Below the pieces are notes generated by a model that searched no databases, was not told the DNA's origin, and saw nothing but the letters and a program-made list of their open reading frames with translations. A stretch of DNA of 60,925 nucleotides from Rhodocyclaceae bacterium (GTDB taxonomy: Bacteria; Pseudomonadota; Gammaproteobacteria; Burkholderiales; Usitatibacteraceae), in the NCBI GenBank assembly GCA_020247395.1, contig JADCJC010000039.1:1-60925 (forward strand), in the 5' to 3' direction. Positions within the stretch are counted from its first letter, which is position 1. Every line of letters starts with the position of its first letter. This document shows positions 1 to 8,594 of the stretch, piece after piece. Both the position numbers and the translations under genes were made by a program.

Positions 1-417
1 GCCGGTCTTAGAATTCACAACGAGTACGTTTGGCACGTAGGCGAGGACCGTGAGTGGCACGAAGTCCTGCTCCAGCTTATAGGATTTGTTCAGGTACAAC
101 GATTCGGCAATCGAATGATGGATTGCGCCGACAAAAAAAGTGTAGCCATCCGGGGTTGCTTTTGCTGCCGCCGCCGCACCTACCGTACCACCGGCACCAC
201 CCATGTTCTCAACGATGACCGCCTGGCCCAATGCATTGCCCATCTTGACCGCGTAGGGTCGCGCAAACACGTCCGTTCCGCCGCCAGCCGGGAACGGATT
301 GATCAATCGAACAGGTTTGTTCGGGTAGCCGGCTTGCGCAAATGCGCTGTAGCTTATCGGCAGCGTTGACGCGATGCCAACGGCAGAAAGCGCCCTGAGT
401 ATCTCGCGACGATTCAT
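1..417 (-). CDS. Bug/TctC-family tripartite tricarboxylate transporter binding protein (partial)
   Basis: The gene runs off the left edge; only the N-terminal 139 residues are present, starting at ATG 417 (MNRREILRALSAVG). A signal peptide with an RR near the start ends around SAFAQA. Then come PNKPVRLINPFPAGGGTDV and the GGAGG segment, the hallmark of Bug (TctC) periplasmic binding proteins that capture carboxylates or small aromatics. The family is hugely expanded in Bordetella and other Burkholderiales. The ligand cannot be predicted. It lies downstream of the aminotransferase gene on the same strand and could be co-transcribed with it. Confidence 0.85.
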   Translation of the reverse strand, partial: MNRREILRALSAVGIASTLPISYSAFAQAGYPNKPVRLINPFPAGGGTDVFARPYAVKMGNALGQAVIVENMGGAGGTVGAAAAAKATPDGYTFFVGAIHHSIAESLYLNKSYKLEQDFVPLTVLAYVPNVLVVNSKTG

Positions 418-482
418 GAATCCTCCAGTTATGTGAAGCCCCTATGTTGGGACATTGATGGTGAAGCGCTGAACTACGCAGC

Positions 483-1727
483 CTACGCAGCCACTCTTAC
501 GGACGTGGCAACGCTCGAGACGCTGATTTTCTCAGACCGTTCAGCCGCACACTCTACGAGGTATGCCATCGCGGCATCGACACCACCTTTTTGATGCGGA
601 ATCCCGGCCAGTGCCAAGCCCATTTCCACGCCGGTGAGGGCAGCCATCAGCGAAAGATCGTTGCAGTCGCCCAGGTGACCGATGCGAAACACCTTACCCT
701 TTAAGCGTGCAAGCCCCATACCGAGTGACAAATTGAAGTTCTTGAGGATGACGGCGCGAAGGTGATCAGCGTCGTGCCCCGAAGGGACTTGCACTGTGGT
801 GAGAACGGGAGAATACTCTGCAGGATTGTTGCACTGCAGGGTCAATCCCCAACTAGCGACGGCACGGCGTGCGGCTTCGCCGTGACGGATGTGCCGGGCA
901 AAAACGTTGTCCAATCCTTCCTCGTGCAACATGGCGATAGCTTCACGCAGGCCATAGAGCAAGTTAGTTGCCGGGGTGTACGGAAAGAAGCCGGTTTCGT
1001 TTGATGCCAACATCTCGTCCCAACTCCAAAATGCGCGGGGAAGGGTGGCCGTCTTGCTTGCCTGCATCGCTTTGGCAGAAATCGCATTGAAGGATAGCCC
1101 CGGTGGCAGCATCAACCCTTTTTGTGAACCGCCGATCGTGACATCCACACCCCACTCGTCGTGGCGGTAGTCGGTGGACCCGAGCGAAGAGATAGTGTCT
1201 ACCATCAACAAGGCAGGGTGCTTAGTGCGGTTCATCGCTTGGCGAACGGCGGCGATGCTTGAGAGCACACCGGTTGAAGTTTCGCTGTGCACCACACATA
1301 CCGCCTTGATGGAATGCGCAGCGTCGGCAAGCAACTTGGCTTCAATCACACCGGCATCCACACCCGAGCGCCAATCGGTTTCGACCAGTTGCGGTACTAG
1401 CCCGAGTTTTGTTGCCATCTTGTGCCATAGGGAGGCAAACTGGCCGGTCTCAACCATGAGAATCTCGTCGCCGGGCGACAGCGTGTTTACCAGCGCAGCT
1501 TCCCACGCGCCGGTACCAGAAGCCGGATAGATGATGACAGGCTGTGTCGTTTTGAAGATGGTTTTGATACCGCTGAGAACATCTTTGGCGAGTTCCTGAA
1601 AAGCTGGGCCACGATGATCGATGACCTGTTGGTCGATCGCGCGCAGAATGCGATCTGGCACTGGGGTCGGTCCGGGAATATGCAAAAAGTGGCGGCCGCC
1701 AGCGTGTGGTGAATTGCTCTTGGTCAT
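483..1727 (-). CDS. sgaA: Serine--glyoxylate aminotransferase (class V PLP enzyme)
   Basis: This is a 414-residue aminotransferase of the alanine/serine-glyoxylate class. It begins HIPGPTPVPDRILRA, and the PLP lysine is in GGSQKGLMLPPG (about residue 205). It would convert serine plus glyoxylate to hydroxypyruvate plus glycine in the cytoplasm. The reading frame is open up to 1784, but ATG 1727 is preceded at normal spacing by AGGGGGAAA, a strong ribosome site, so the shorter start is chosen. It is divergent from an FAD/Fe-S 2-hydroxyacid dehydrogenase, which fits glyoxylate or hydroxyacid metabolism. The exact substrate pair is inferred from family resemblance. Confidence 0.85.
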   Translation of the reverse strand: MTKSNSPHAGGRHFLHIPGPTPVPDRILRAIDQQVIDHRGPAFQELAKDVLSGIKTIFKTTQPVIIYPASGTGAWEAALVNTLSPGDEILMVETGQFASLWHKMATKLGLVPQLVETDWRSGVDAGVIEAKLLADAAHSIKAVCVVHSETSTGVLSSIAAVRQAMNRTKHPALLMVDTISSLGSTDYRHDEWGVDVTIGGSQKGLMLPPGLSFNAISAKAMQASKTATLPRAFWSWDEMLASNETGFFPYTPATNLLYGLREAIAMLHEEGLDNVFARHIRHGEAARRAVASWGLTLQCNNPAEYSPVLTTVQVPSGHDADHLRAVILKNFNLSLGMGLARLKGKVFRIGHLGDCNDLSLMAALTGVEMGLALAGIPHQKGGVDAAMAYLVECAAERSEKISVSSVATSVRVAA

Positions 1728-1797
1728 GATGGTTTCCCCCTGATCGCTAAGTTTATTCGTTATGCTATTCGATATTTGCGCCACGGGTACTTAACCC
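1728..1797. promoter_or_regulatory. Divergent intergenic region between sgaA and the FAD/Fe-S dehydrogenase
   Basis: Seventy bases separate the two divergent starts, so both promoters must lie here or inside the genes. The AT-rich centre (about 1750-1775) is the likely core. No confident -35/-10 pair or operator could be assigned. The sgaA ribosome site AGGGGGAAA is read on the minus strand at its left end. Confidence 0.4.
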
Positions 1798-4749
1798 ATG
1801 TCAATCATTCAGTTTCACCCGCGACATCCGCGCGCGACCGACGGTGATGTTTCCCAACTCGCACGGGAGCTAACAAAACACTGTGATGGCGAGGTTCTGT
1901 TCGACGCCGCCAGCCGTGGCCGATATGCTACCGACGCATCTATTTATCAGATTACGCCAGTAGGTGTGTTTGTGCCTCGCTCTATTGCCGCCGCGCAGGT
2001 TGCAATCGAAGTTACTGCGATGCATGGTATCCCCATACTGCCACGCGGTGCCGGGACTTCCCAGTGCGGACAAACCGTTGGTGCAGCACTTGTTATCGAT
2101 AGTTCAAGGCATTGCAATCGGCTACTGTCAGTGGATGTTGACAATCGGCGAGCCGTGGTGGAGCCGGGAACAGTGCTCGATCATTTGAATGCGCAACTGA
2201 AGCCTTTGGGGCTGTGGTTTCCGGTAGATGTGTCCACCTCGGCACAAGCGACCATCGGGGGCATGGCTGGTAACAATTCGTGCGGATCGCGATCCATCTT
2301 CTACGGCAACATGGTGCACAACGTCGCGGCGATCGATGCCCTCCTTGCAGACGGCACCAGCGCGCGTTTTGATGACGCGCCATCGGTCGCGGCTAACTCG
2401 CGCCTCAAACAAATTGTCGACGGCGTTAAACTGATCTGTGATCGGGAACATGACGAGATTGCGGCGCGCTTCCCACCACTGTTGCGGCGGGTCGCGGGTT
2501 ACAACCTCGACATCTTTTCCCCGCAAGATCCGATGCGCTACAACACCGCGTCCCCCAACCTAGCCCATCTCTTGGTCGGTTCCGAAGGCACACTCGCCTT
2601 CTTCAAGTCGCTGGAGCTTAAACTTTCAACGCTGCCAAAGCACAAGGTCCTGGGGGTGGTGAATTTTCCGACGTTTTATCAGGCGATGGCACTCACCCAA
2701 CACATCGTAACGCTGGGGCCGGTCGCGGTAGAGTTGGTCGACCGAACCATGATCGATCTGGCACGCAACAATCCAGCGTTCCGACCGGTAATCGATACCG
2801 CTCTGATCAATGAGCCCGACGCTGTTCTGCTGGTCGAGTTTGCCGGTGATGACTTAGCTGAAATCAATAAGCGCCTCGATGACCTCGACGTGCTAATGGC
2901 GGATTTAGGCATTCCCCAGTGTGTAGTGAAAATGACCGACGCCAATGCACAAAAACAACTTTGGGAAGTGCGCAAAGCGGGGCTCAACATCATGATGTCG
3001 ATGAAGGGTGACGGCAAACCGGTGAGTTTTATCGAGGACTGCGCTGTGCCATTGCCGCACCTGGCGGAATACACACGCCGATTGACCGAAGTGTTTGAGA
3101 AATACGGTACGCGCGGAACTTGGTACGCTCATGCCAGTGTCGGGACGTTGCACGTGCGGCCAATCTTAAATATGAAAACGGACGGTGCCGCCAAGATGCG
3201 CGCTATCGCTGAAGAAGCGGCGGCACTTGTTAAAGAATACAAGGGCGTCTATTCAGGTGAACACGGCGATGGTCTGGTGCGAAGCGAGTGGATCTCGCCA
3301 TTCTTTGGTTCACGGCTGACGGTAGCGCTGGCCGAAGTAAAGACTCTGTTCGACCCGAAAAACCTGATGAATCCGGGAAAAATCGTCTCGCCATCCAAAC
3401 AAGACGATCGATCGCTGTTTCGCTACAAACCGGACTACCAAACCACGCCGATTGCGACCGCGCTCGATTGGAAGAGCGACTTTGGTAATCGCGGCCTGGC
3501 GGCGGCCGTTGAGATGTGCAATAACAACGGTCACTGCCGCAAGTTCGATGCCGGAACCATGTGCCCGAGCTATCGCGCGACAAAGGATGAGCAGCATGTG
3601 ACGAGAGGGCGCGCCAATACGTTGCGCTTGGCCCTTTCACAACAAATTGAGGGCGGTTTCGCTTCGGCGGCTGTCAAGGATGCGATGGATTTGTGTGTCG
3701 GCTGCAAGGGCTGCAAGCGCGAGTGCCCGACAGGTGTCGACATGGCAAAGATGAAAATTGAGTTTTTGCATCACCACAAATCCCAACATGGCCATACACT
3801 GCGTGACAAGTTGGTGGCGTACCTGCCGCGTTATGCGCCAGCGGTCGCCAACATTGCATCGTTGGCCAACGCGCTTGAAGCCGTGCCGATCTTGAAAGGG
3901 CTACGTGAAAAACTGGTTGGTCTGTCGGCAGCACGATCCCTGCCGAGGTGGTCAACACCGATCGATATCTTGTCCGCCCAGGACGCTTCAGCGGCGTCGA
4001 ATCAGGCCGGAAAGGAAGTGGTGCTGTTCGCCGATACCTTCAACACTCACTTTGAAAATGAAAACATCGTTGCCGCGATCCAGGTGCTAGACGCCGCTGG
4101 TTACGCGGTTCGAATTGTGCATGCCGCGAATGGCCAGCGTCCGCTTTGTTGCGGCAGAACGTTTCTGGCAACGGGCATGGTCGAGGAGGGCAAGCGCGAA
4201 GCGCGCCGCACTATTGATGCCTTAATGCCGTATGTTGAGCGCGGTGTTCCGGTCGTTGGTCTAGAGCCATCGTGCCTGTTGACGCTACGAGATGAATTCC
4301 TAGCCATGTTCCCTGGTGAACAAACCAACAAACTTGCGGCGAATGCGTTTTTGATCGAAGAATTTCTGGTGCAAGAAAACAGAGCAGGGCGATTGGCTCT
4401 CGCATTGCGTTCGATTGCATGCAAACAAGTGTTGTTACACGGCCACTGCCATCAAAAGGCGTTTGGCGTCATGAGTGACGTGGAGGAAGTGCTTAGCTGG
4501 ATCCCCGAACTCAAGACGGATACGATCGAATCAAGTTGCTGCGGTATGGCCGGTTCGTTCGGTTACGAGGCAGAGCACTTAGAAGTTTCGATGAAGATGG
4601 GCGAGTTGTCATTGTTCCCGACAGTTCGCCAAGCACCCGCAGCCACGCTGATCGTAGCCGATGGAACCAGTTGCCGCCATCAAATTAAGGACGGTGCTGC
4701 ACGGGATGCGGTACACGTTGTGCAGGTTCTGGCAATCGCTTTGCGCTGA
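1798..4749 (+). CDS. FAD-linked oxidase / Fe-S / CCG-domain fusion (YdiJ-like 2-hydroxyacid dehydrogenase)
   Basis: A 983-residue protein fuses three modules. The N-terminal FAD_binding_4/PCMH domain carries LPRGAGTSQCGQ near residue 80. The FAD-oxidase C domain carries YSGEHGDGLVRSEW near residue 485. The C-terminal part has Fe-S motifs CNNNGHCR...CPSY (~573) and CVGCKGCKRECP (~632), then CCG/cysteine-rich repeats (CCGRTFLATG ~783, GHCHQKAF ~880, SSCCGMAGSFG ~912). The layout and length match the YdiJ group, linked to D-2-hydroxyglutarate or D-lactate oxidation. It probably passes electrons to the quinone pool at the membrane. The substrate is not determined by sequence; the divergent sgaA makes glycolate/glyoxylate-type acids plausible. 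Confidence 0.8.
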   Translation: MSIIQFHPRHPRATDGDVSQLARELTKHCDGEVLFDAASRGRYATDASIYQITPVGVFVPRSIAAAQVAIEVTAMHGIPILPRGAGTSQCGQTVGAALVIDSSRHCNRLLSVDVDNRRAVVEPGTVLDHLNAQLKPLGLWFPVDVSTSAQATIGGMAGNNSCGSRSIFYGNMVHNVAAIDALLADGTSARFDDAPSVAANSRLKQIVDGVKLICDREHDEIAARFPPLLRRVAGYNLDIFSPQDPMRYNTASPNLAHLLVGSEGTLAFFKSLELKLSTLPKHKVLGVVNFPTFYQAMALTQHIVTLGPVAVELVDRTMIDLARNNPAFRPVIDTALINEPDAVLLVEFAGDDLAEINKRLDDLDVLMADLGIPQCVVKMTDANAQKQLWEVRKAGLNIMMSMKGDGKPVSFIEDCAVPLPHLAEYTRRLTEVFEKYGTRGTWYAHASVGTLHVRPILNMKTDGAAKMRAIAEEAAALVKEYKGVYSGEHGDGLVRSEWISPFFGSRLTVALAEVKTLFDPKNLMNPGKIVSPSKQDDRSLFRYKPDYQTTPIATALDWKSDFGNRGLAAAVEMCNNNGHCRKFDAGTMCPSYRATKDEQHVTRGRANTLRLALSQQIEGGFASAAVKDAMDLCVGCKGCKRECPTGVDMAKMKIEFLHHHKSQHGHTLRDKLVAYLPRYAPAVANIASLANALEAVPILKGLREKLVGLSAARSLPRWSTPIDILSAQDASAASNQAGKEVVLFADTFNTHFENENIVAAIQVLDAAGYAVRIVHAANGQRPLCCGRTFLATGMVEEGKREARRTIDALMPYVERGVPVVGLEPSCLLTLRDEFLAMFPGEQTNKLAANAFLIEEFLVQENRAGRLALALRSIACKQVLLHGHCHQKAFGVMSDVEEVLSWIPELKTDTIESSCCGMAGSFGYEAEHLEVSMKMGELSLFPTVRQAPAATLIVADGTSCRHQIKDGAARDAVHVVQVLAIALR

Positions 4750-4840
4750 AAGTTCTTTACCGTCGGCGGAGTCGCTGGCAGGTCTATTTGTGTTTGATCA
4801 AAGCCAAAGGGGCTGCGCCGATGGTTCTGGTCAACGACGC

Positions 4841-6307
4841 TCACAGCTCAGAGGCCCGCTTGTTTGGTTTATCGGCCACCTGCCTTGACCCTAGTTGTGC
4901 TTGTAAGCTCGCGACGTTCGCCGCTTCTCCTCGTACCTGAATAACCGCACCCAGTGCATCGGCATTTTCGCCGAGCACCTCACAGCTGGCAAAAATTTTG
5001 CCGCGCAGACTTTGGTCGCTCCAGGGCAGGAAAAGCTCAGCTTCGATGAGGTCTTTTTGGAAAAAGTTGCGGATCGTTTCATGCATCATTGCGACATCGG
5101 TTGCCCGTTTTGCGCTCATCACAACGCAGTTCGGATACTGCGCAAGCAGTTGCGCCTTTTGCGCGGCCTGTGCGGCGGCTTGGTGCTCTTGGCCGTGACC
5201 GACCATATCGAATTTATTGAACACACGAATACGCGGTACCGTGTCTGCGCCAATCTCGGCGAGCACTTTGTCGGTGACGTCAAGCTGCCGCAGGAATCCC
5301 GGATCGCTCGCGTCGATGATATGCAGCAGTAGTGATGACTCGGCTGCCTCCTCCAGCGTGGACTTAAACGATGCAACCAGATCGTGCGGCAGGTTTTTGA
5401 TGAAGCCAACCGTATCGGTGACCAACACCTTCGGTACAGTCTCCGGGTGCAGTGTTCGCACCGTGGTGTCGAGAGTGGCGAACAGCTTGTTCGCCACCAG
5501 TACCTCGCTGCCAGTCAGGGCACGCATGAGGGTAGATTTACCCGCGTTGGTGTACCCGACCAGCGCAACCCGCGCGATCCCCGCTCCGCCGCTTCGGTTG
5601 CCAGCTGTGCCCTGGTTGGTTTGCCGCCGTGCACGTTGTATCTTGCGCTCGGCTTCCATGGCGACAAGCTCAAGTTGCAACTCAGAAATGCGGTTGCGGA
5701 TTTTTTGTTTGTCGAGCGCACTTTGTGATTCACCGGCACCTCGCCCGCCAACGCCGCTCCGCTGACGGCCCTGCGGACCGGCTAATTTGGCGGCTTCACG
5801 CAAGCGGGGTGCCATGTATCCGAGTCGGGCGATTTCAACCTGTGCGCGTGCGGCGCGAGAGCTGGCGTGGCGATGGAATATTTCCAGAATCACCATGGTG
5901 CGATCCATGACTTCACAGCCGACGGCAATTTCCAGATTGCGCGCTTGCGAAGGCGACACATTATGGTCAATCAAGAGCACGTCTGCCTGGCGGGTTGCGG
6001 GATCGGCAGGTTCGGGCTCCGGCGCAATCGGGTCAGGGTCATGCAAGACTTGCTCGGTGCTCGGCGCAGCTTGCTCTTTGCCTTCCACAAACCGGCGAAT
6101 CTCCTTGCGTTTGCCGACGCCGAAATAGGCTGCGCGATCAAAGCTCGCGCGCTTCTGGACAAATGTGCCGACCACCTCATAGCCAAGCGTTTTCGCCAGC
6201 TCGCGTAACTCGGCCAGTGAAGATTCAAATTCAATGTCGCTCACACTTTGTTGCTGAACTGCAGCGATAAGGGCACGAATTTTTGGGGTGCTTGTTTCGG
6301 TAAGCAT
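4841..6307 (-). CDS. hflX: Ribosome-associated GTPase HflX
   Basis: A 488-residue HflX. The N-terminal HflX domain (SPSQARNLEIAVGCEVMDRT) and a basic coiled linker with SGVGGRGAGE are followed by a G domain with Walker A GYTNAGKST (~residue 252), the G3 motif DTVGFI and the G4 motif NKFD. HflX binds the 50S subunit and rescues stalled or heat-damaged ribosomes. The protein is longer than usual. An acidic, proline-rich stretch (around DPDPIAPEPEPADPA, residues ~75-110) interrupts the N domain where most family members have a short loop. The start at ATG 6307 has no clear ribosome site. The usual neighbour hfq is absent. Confidence 0.92.
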   Translation of the reverse strand: MLTETSTPKIRALIAAVQQQSVSDIEFESSLAELRELAKTLGYEVVGTFVQKRASFDRAAYFGVGKRKEIRRFVEGKEQAAPSTEQVLHDPDPIAPEPEPADPATRQADVLLIDHNVSPSQARNLEIAVGCEVMDRTMVILEIFHRHASSRAARAQVEIARLGYMAPRLREAAKLAGPQGRQRSGVGGRGAGESQSALDKQKIRNRISELQLELVAMEAERKIQRARRQTNQGTAGNRSGGAGIARVALVGYTNAGKSTLMRALTGSEVLVANKLFATLDTTVRTLHPETVPKVLVTDTVGFIKNLPHDLVASFKSTLEEAAESSLLLHIIDASDPGFLRQLDVTDKVLAEIGADTVPRIRVFNKFDMVGHGQEHQAAAQAAQKAQLLAQYPNCVVMSAKRATDVAMMHETIRNFFQKDLIEAELFLPWSDQSLRGKIFASCEVLGENADALGAVIQVRGEAANVASLQAQLGSRQVADKPNKRASEL

Positions 6308-6652
6308 TTCGACGCTGCTTCGTAGTCGTGGCGATATGGTTGTTCGATGGTGCGGTGGCGCGAATGCTTCAGATCAGCCAGACACCCACGCTTAAATTCA
6401 AACCAAATTAAAAACCCAAGCATACAACGGCATTTTCAAGCGATTTGGTTTGTCAACGCCCGCCAATAAAGGAGTTTCAAAATTGACGCCGACGACGGCT
6501 GCGTTGGCGTGATGGATGACTTCATGGATGATGCGAGTTACCGGATTATGGCAGACCCGCACACAACAGACTCGCATCGAGCGCTGGTTAGTCCGCAGGC
6601 TGGCAGGTGACGTGGATGCGAGGCCAAAAAACTGGCGGCGAGAAAAGCGCTC
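6308..6652. other. Intergenic region upstream of hflX
   Basis: These 345 bases lie between hflX and the asparaginase-like gene, both on the minus strand. The part nearest hflX is AT-rich (6395-6480) and is the likely hflX promoter area. No tRNA, clear terminator or convincing small gene was seen. An 85-codon plus-strand frame from 6516 runs antisense into the next gene and has no recognisable features. Confidence 0.4.
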
Positions 6653-7150
6653 TCACTTGGCCGTATGTCGGGCCTCAAACACGCCTTTCTTCTTGTTTTT
6701 GCGCACATTGTCCCAGGCAAAACACTGCCCGTTCATTGCCACGTATATGCCGCATGTCAGAACTTGTGCGTAAGCCAGCGCGCTGCCGAGATTAAACAGT
6801 CCGTCGGATGAGCCAAATTTGTAAGGCACCATTGCGCCAGTGAGGATGACCGTTTTTCCTTTTACCCGCGGAGCGAGGTAGCGGGCGGTGTCCTCCATGG
6901 TATCCGTGCCATGTGTAATGACGATGGCGGACTCCCTGGCCTTCTCGCACGCCGCGGCAATGATGGCGCGATCATCATCGGTCATCAGAAGACTGTCCTT
7001 CATCATCAGCGTATCAACGCGCGTTTTAACCAGCGAGCGCCCCATGTTCAACATTTCATGGACATGGGTTTTCTTGAAGAACAACTCGCCATTTAGCTCG
7101 TTGTATTCTTTATCAAAGGTGCCGCCAGTAATGAGGACTGCAATCTTCAT
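6653..7150 (-). CDS. Single-domain asparaginase-like protein
   Basis: A 165-residue protein begins MKIAVLITGGTFDKEYNE, the TGGT active-site entry of type I/II asparaginases. It continues with the second threonine motif in ITHGTDTMEDT. Classical asparaginases are ~330 residues, with a second domain that completes the active site and dimer. This one ends after the N-terminal Rossmann-like domain (GVFEARHTAK), as in a known family of short asparaginase-domain proteins. ATG 7150 is preferred over GTG 7156. It begins 5 bases after the GST gene, so the two are probably co-transcribed. Activity on asparagine is unproven. Confidence 0.75.
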   Translation of the reverse strand: MKIAVLITGGTFDKEYNELNGELFFKKTHVHEMLNMGRSLVKTRVDTLMMKDSLLMTDDDRAIIAAACEKARESAIVITHGTDTMEDTARYLAPRVKGKTVILTGAMVPYKFGSSDGLFNLGSALAYAQVLTCGIYVAMNGQCFAWDNVRKNKKKGVFEARHTAK

Positions 7151-7155
7151 CGTCA

Positions 7156-7794
7156 CTAGTACCAGGGAAGGTCAAGCTCTTCCTGTCGGTGCGCGCGAAT
7201 CACTGCTGGGCGCGTCGCCATCATATCGAGAAAGCGACCGAGATGCTCGCGGTTACGCGCCGGGTTCGGCATGTCGCGTGTCCAGCGGCACATCACGAAC
7301 AGGAAGATGTCACATATCGTATAGGTGCTGCCAAGCAGATAAGGGCCGCCGCTGGCGGCGAGTTGTGTGTTCAGGATGTCCAGCATTGGCGTGACGCGTG
7401 CGGTGGCACGCCGTTTGACTTCGGTGGCGAACTCGCCGCCCAGCCGATCCGGATAAAAATAGTGGATAAGATCAGCCTGCAAGGTGTTGGTCAGATAAAT
7501 GAGCCAGCGGTAACACTGTGCGCGATCCGCACTCTGCAGTGGCGGGATGAGCGCCGCCGCAGGATGCTTGTCCGCCAGATGCAGCATGATTGCTGCCGTC
7601 TCGCTCAGACAGATATCACCATCGAGCAGCGCCGGAATCAGCCCTGCCGGGTTGAGCTTCAGATAGGCCTTTGATTTGTGGGCGTTGACCGCGCGGTCGA
7701 CCAGCACTAACGTGTATTCGCAACCGATCTCTTCCAGCAAGATGTGCGGGGCAAGGCTGGCGTTAGCCGGGTAGTAGTACAGCTGATAAGACAT
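7156..7794 (-). CDS. Glutathione S-transferase family protein
   Basis: 212 residues. The N-terminal thioredoxin-like domain (YYYPANASLAPHILLEE) includes the glutathione-contacting NPAGLIPAL...LSETAAI segment (about residues 48-70). The all-alpha C-terminal domain contains YLLGSTYTICDIFL, the family's conserved N-capping/Asp motif. It is a cytosolic detoxification-type enzyme whose electrophile is not predictable. GGAG lies 8 bases upstream of ATG 7794. The asparaginase-like gene follows 5 bases after its stop codon. Confidence 0.88.
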   Translation of the reverse strand: MSYQLYYYPANASLAPHILLEEIGCEYTLVLVDRAVNAHKSKAYLKLNPAGLIPALLDGDICLSETAAIMLHLADKHPAAALIPPLQSADRAQCYRWLIYLTNTLQADLIHYFYPDRLGGEFATEVKRRATARVTPMLDILNTQLAASGGPYLLGSTYTICDIFLFVMCRWTRDMPNPARNREHLGRFLDMMATRPAVIRAHRQEELDLPWY

Positions 7795-7856
7795 ATTGAT
7801 TCTCCATCGACGCGCGGCGCTAGGCGCAAGGCCGCGTTACGTCTGCGCGTGGCACA

Positions 7857-8594
7857 TTACCGCCAGCTAGCTTCGGTCTTCTTCTCACGGGTTGGCGTGG
7901 GCGGCGGGGGAACGGAAGTCGTGTTCCAGGAAGTCACCACGCCGACCGATAGCGCGTCGATATCAGGGAGGCGCTCGCATTGTTCATCGCGCTTGGCGCG
8001 CTCTTCGGTGCCCTTGCAAAGCTGCACCATCGGGTCGTCGTATTGCAAGCGTTGATGCCGGTGAAAAAAACGCATCAGACCGGAACGATTCTCAAGCTTG
8101 ATGAACCGCTCCACAAAGTCCTCACTCATCTTGCCGTTGGTCATCTCTATGAAGTAGTCGCCAGTGCGGTTCCGATTCAATTCCTTTGTGACCTTGTTAT
8201 AGCTGCCGTGGTAGCCAAGTACGTGGCGGCGATTTTTGTCTGCGGACGCGTACTGGCGGTCAACGCCGGCGAGAAACATGTTCGCGCAGGCCGACGAGCA
8301 GCGTCCGGAAACGACACTGTTGAAGCCACGCTTACGGATATCTATGCCAATTTTTCGCCCGGTTGTAGAGTCACCACCACCGCTGTCATGGAGGACGATC
8401 GTCGTTAGCTGACCATCGAAGCGGATCATGGCTTCTTCCCAGGTGTTCCAATCTTCTGGAACCACGCTGCCGCCCAGGTAGAGCAACGGGGGCGCTGCGT
8501 GAAAACTCATCGCTCGTACTTTGGATGATAGGCACGCGGCGGCAAGGCTGGAAACAGCCATGAGCAGAAGCGGGCAAAGCAGGCGTCGGGTCAA
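7857..8594 (-). CDS. Exported ClpP/crotonase-fold protein of unknown function
   Basis: 245 residues. Basic MTRR plus a hydrophobic stretch ending LAAAC forms a signal peptide, possibly a weak lipobox. The body resembles the ClpP/SppA fold: LHDSGGGDS like an oxyanion-hole loop, then SGRCSSACANMFLAG, which places a serine beside a cysteine at the usual nucleophile position, then a histidine-containing segment (LGYHGSY). The first codon is TTG in a TTGA overlap with the prlC stop, implying translational coupling; ATG 8558 is an alternative but would cut the signal peptide. Function unknown; an envelope serine peptidase or a non-catalytic relative is possible. Confidence 0.65.
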   Translation of the reverse strand: MTRRLLCPLLLMAVSSLAAACLSSKVRAMSFHAAPPLLYLGGSVVPEDWNTWEEAMIRFDGQLTTIVLHDSGGGDSTTGRKIGIDIRKRGFNSVVSGRCSSACANMFLAGVDRQYASADKNRRHVLGYHGSYNKVTKELNRNRTGDYFIEMTNGKMSEDFVERFIKLENRSGLMRFFHRHQRLQYDDPMVQLCKGTEERAKRDEQCERLPDIDALSVGVVTSWNTTSVPPPPTPTREKKTEASWR

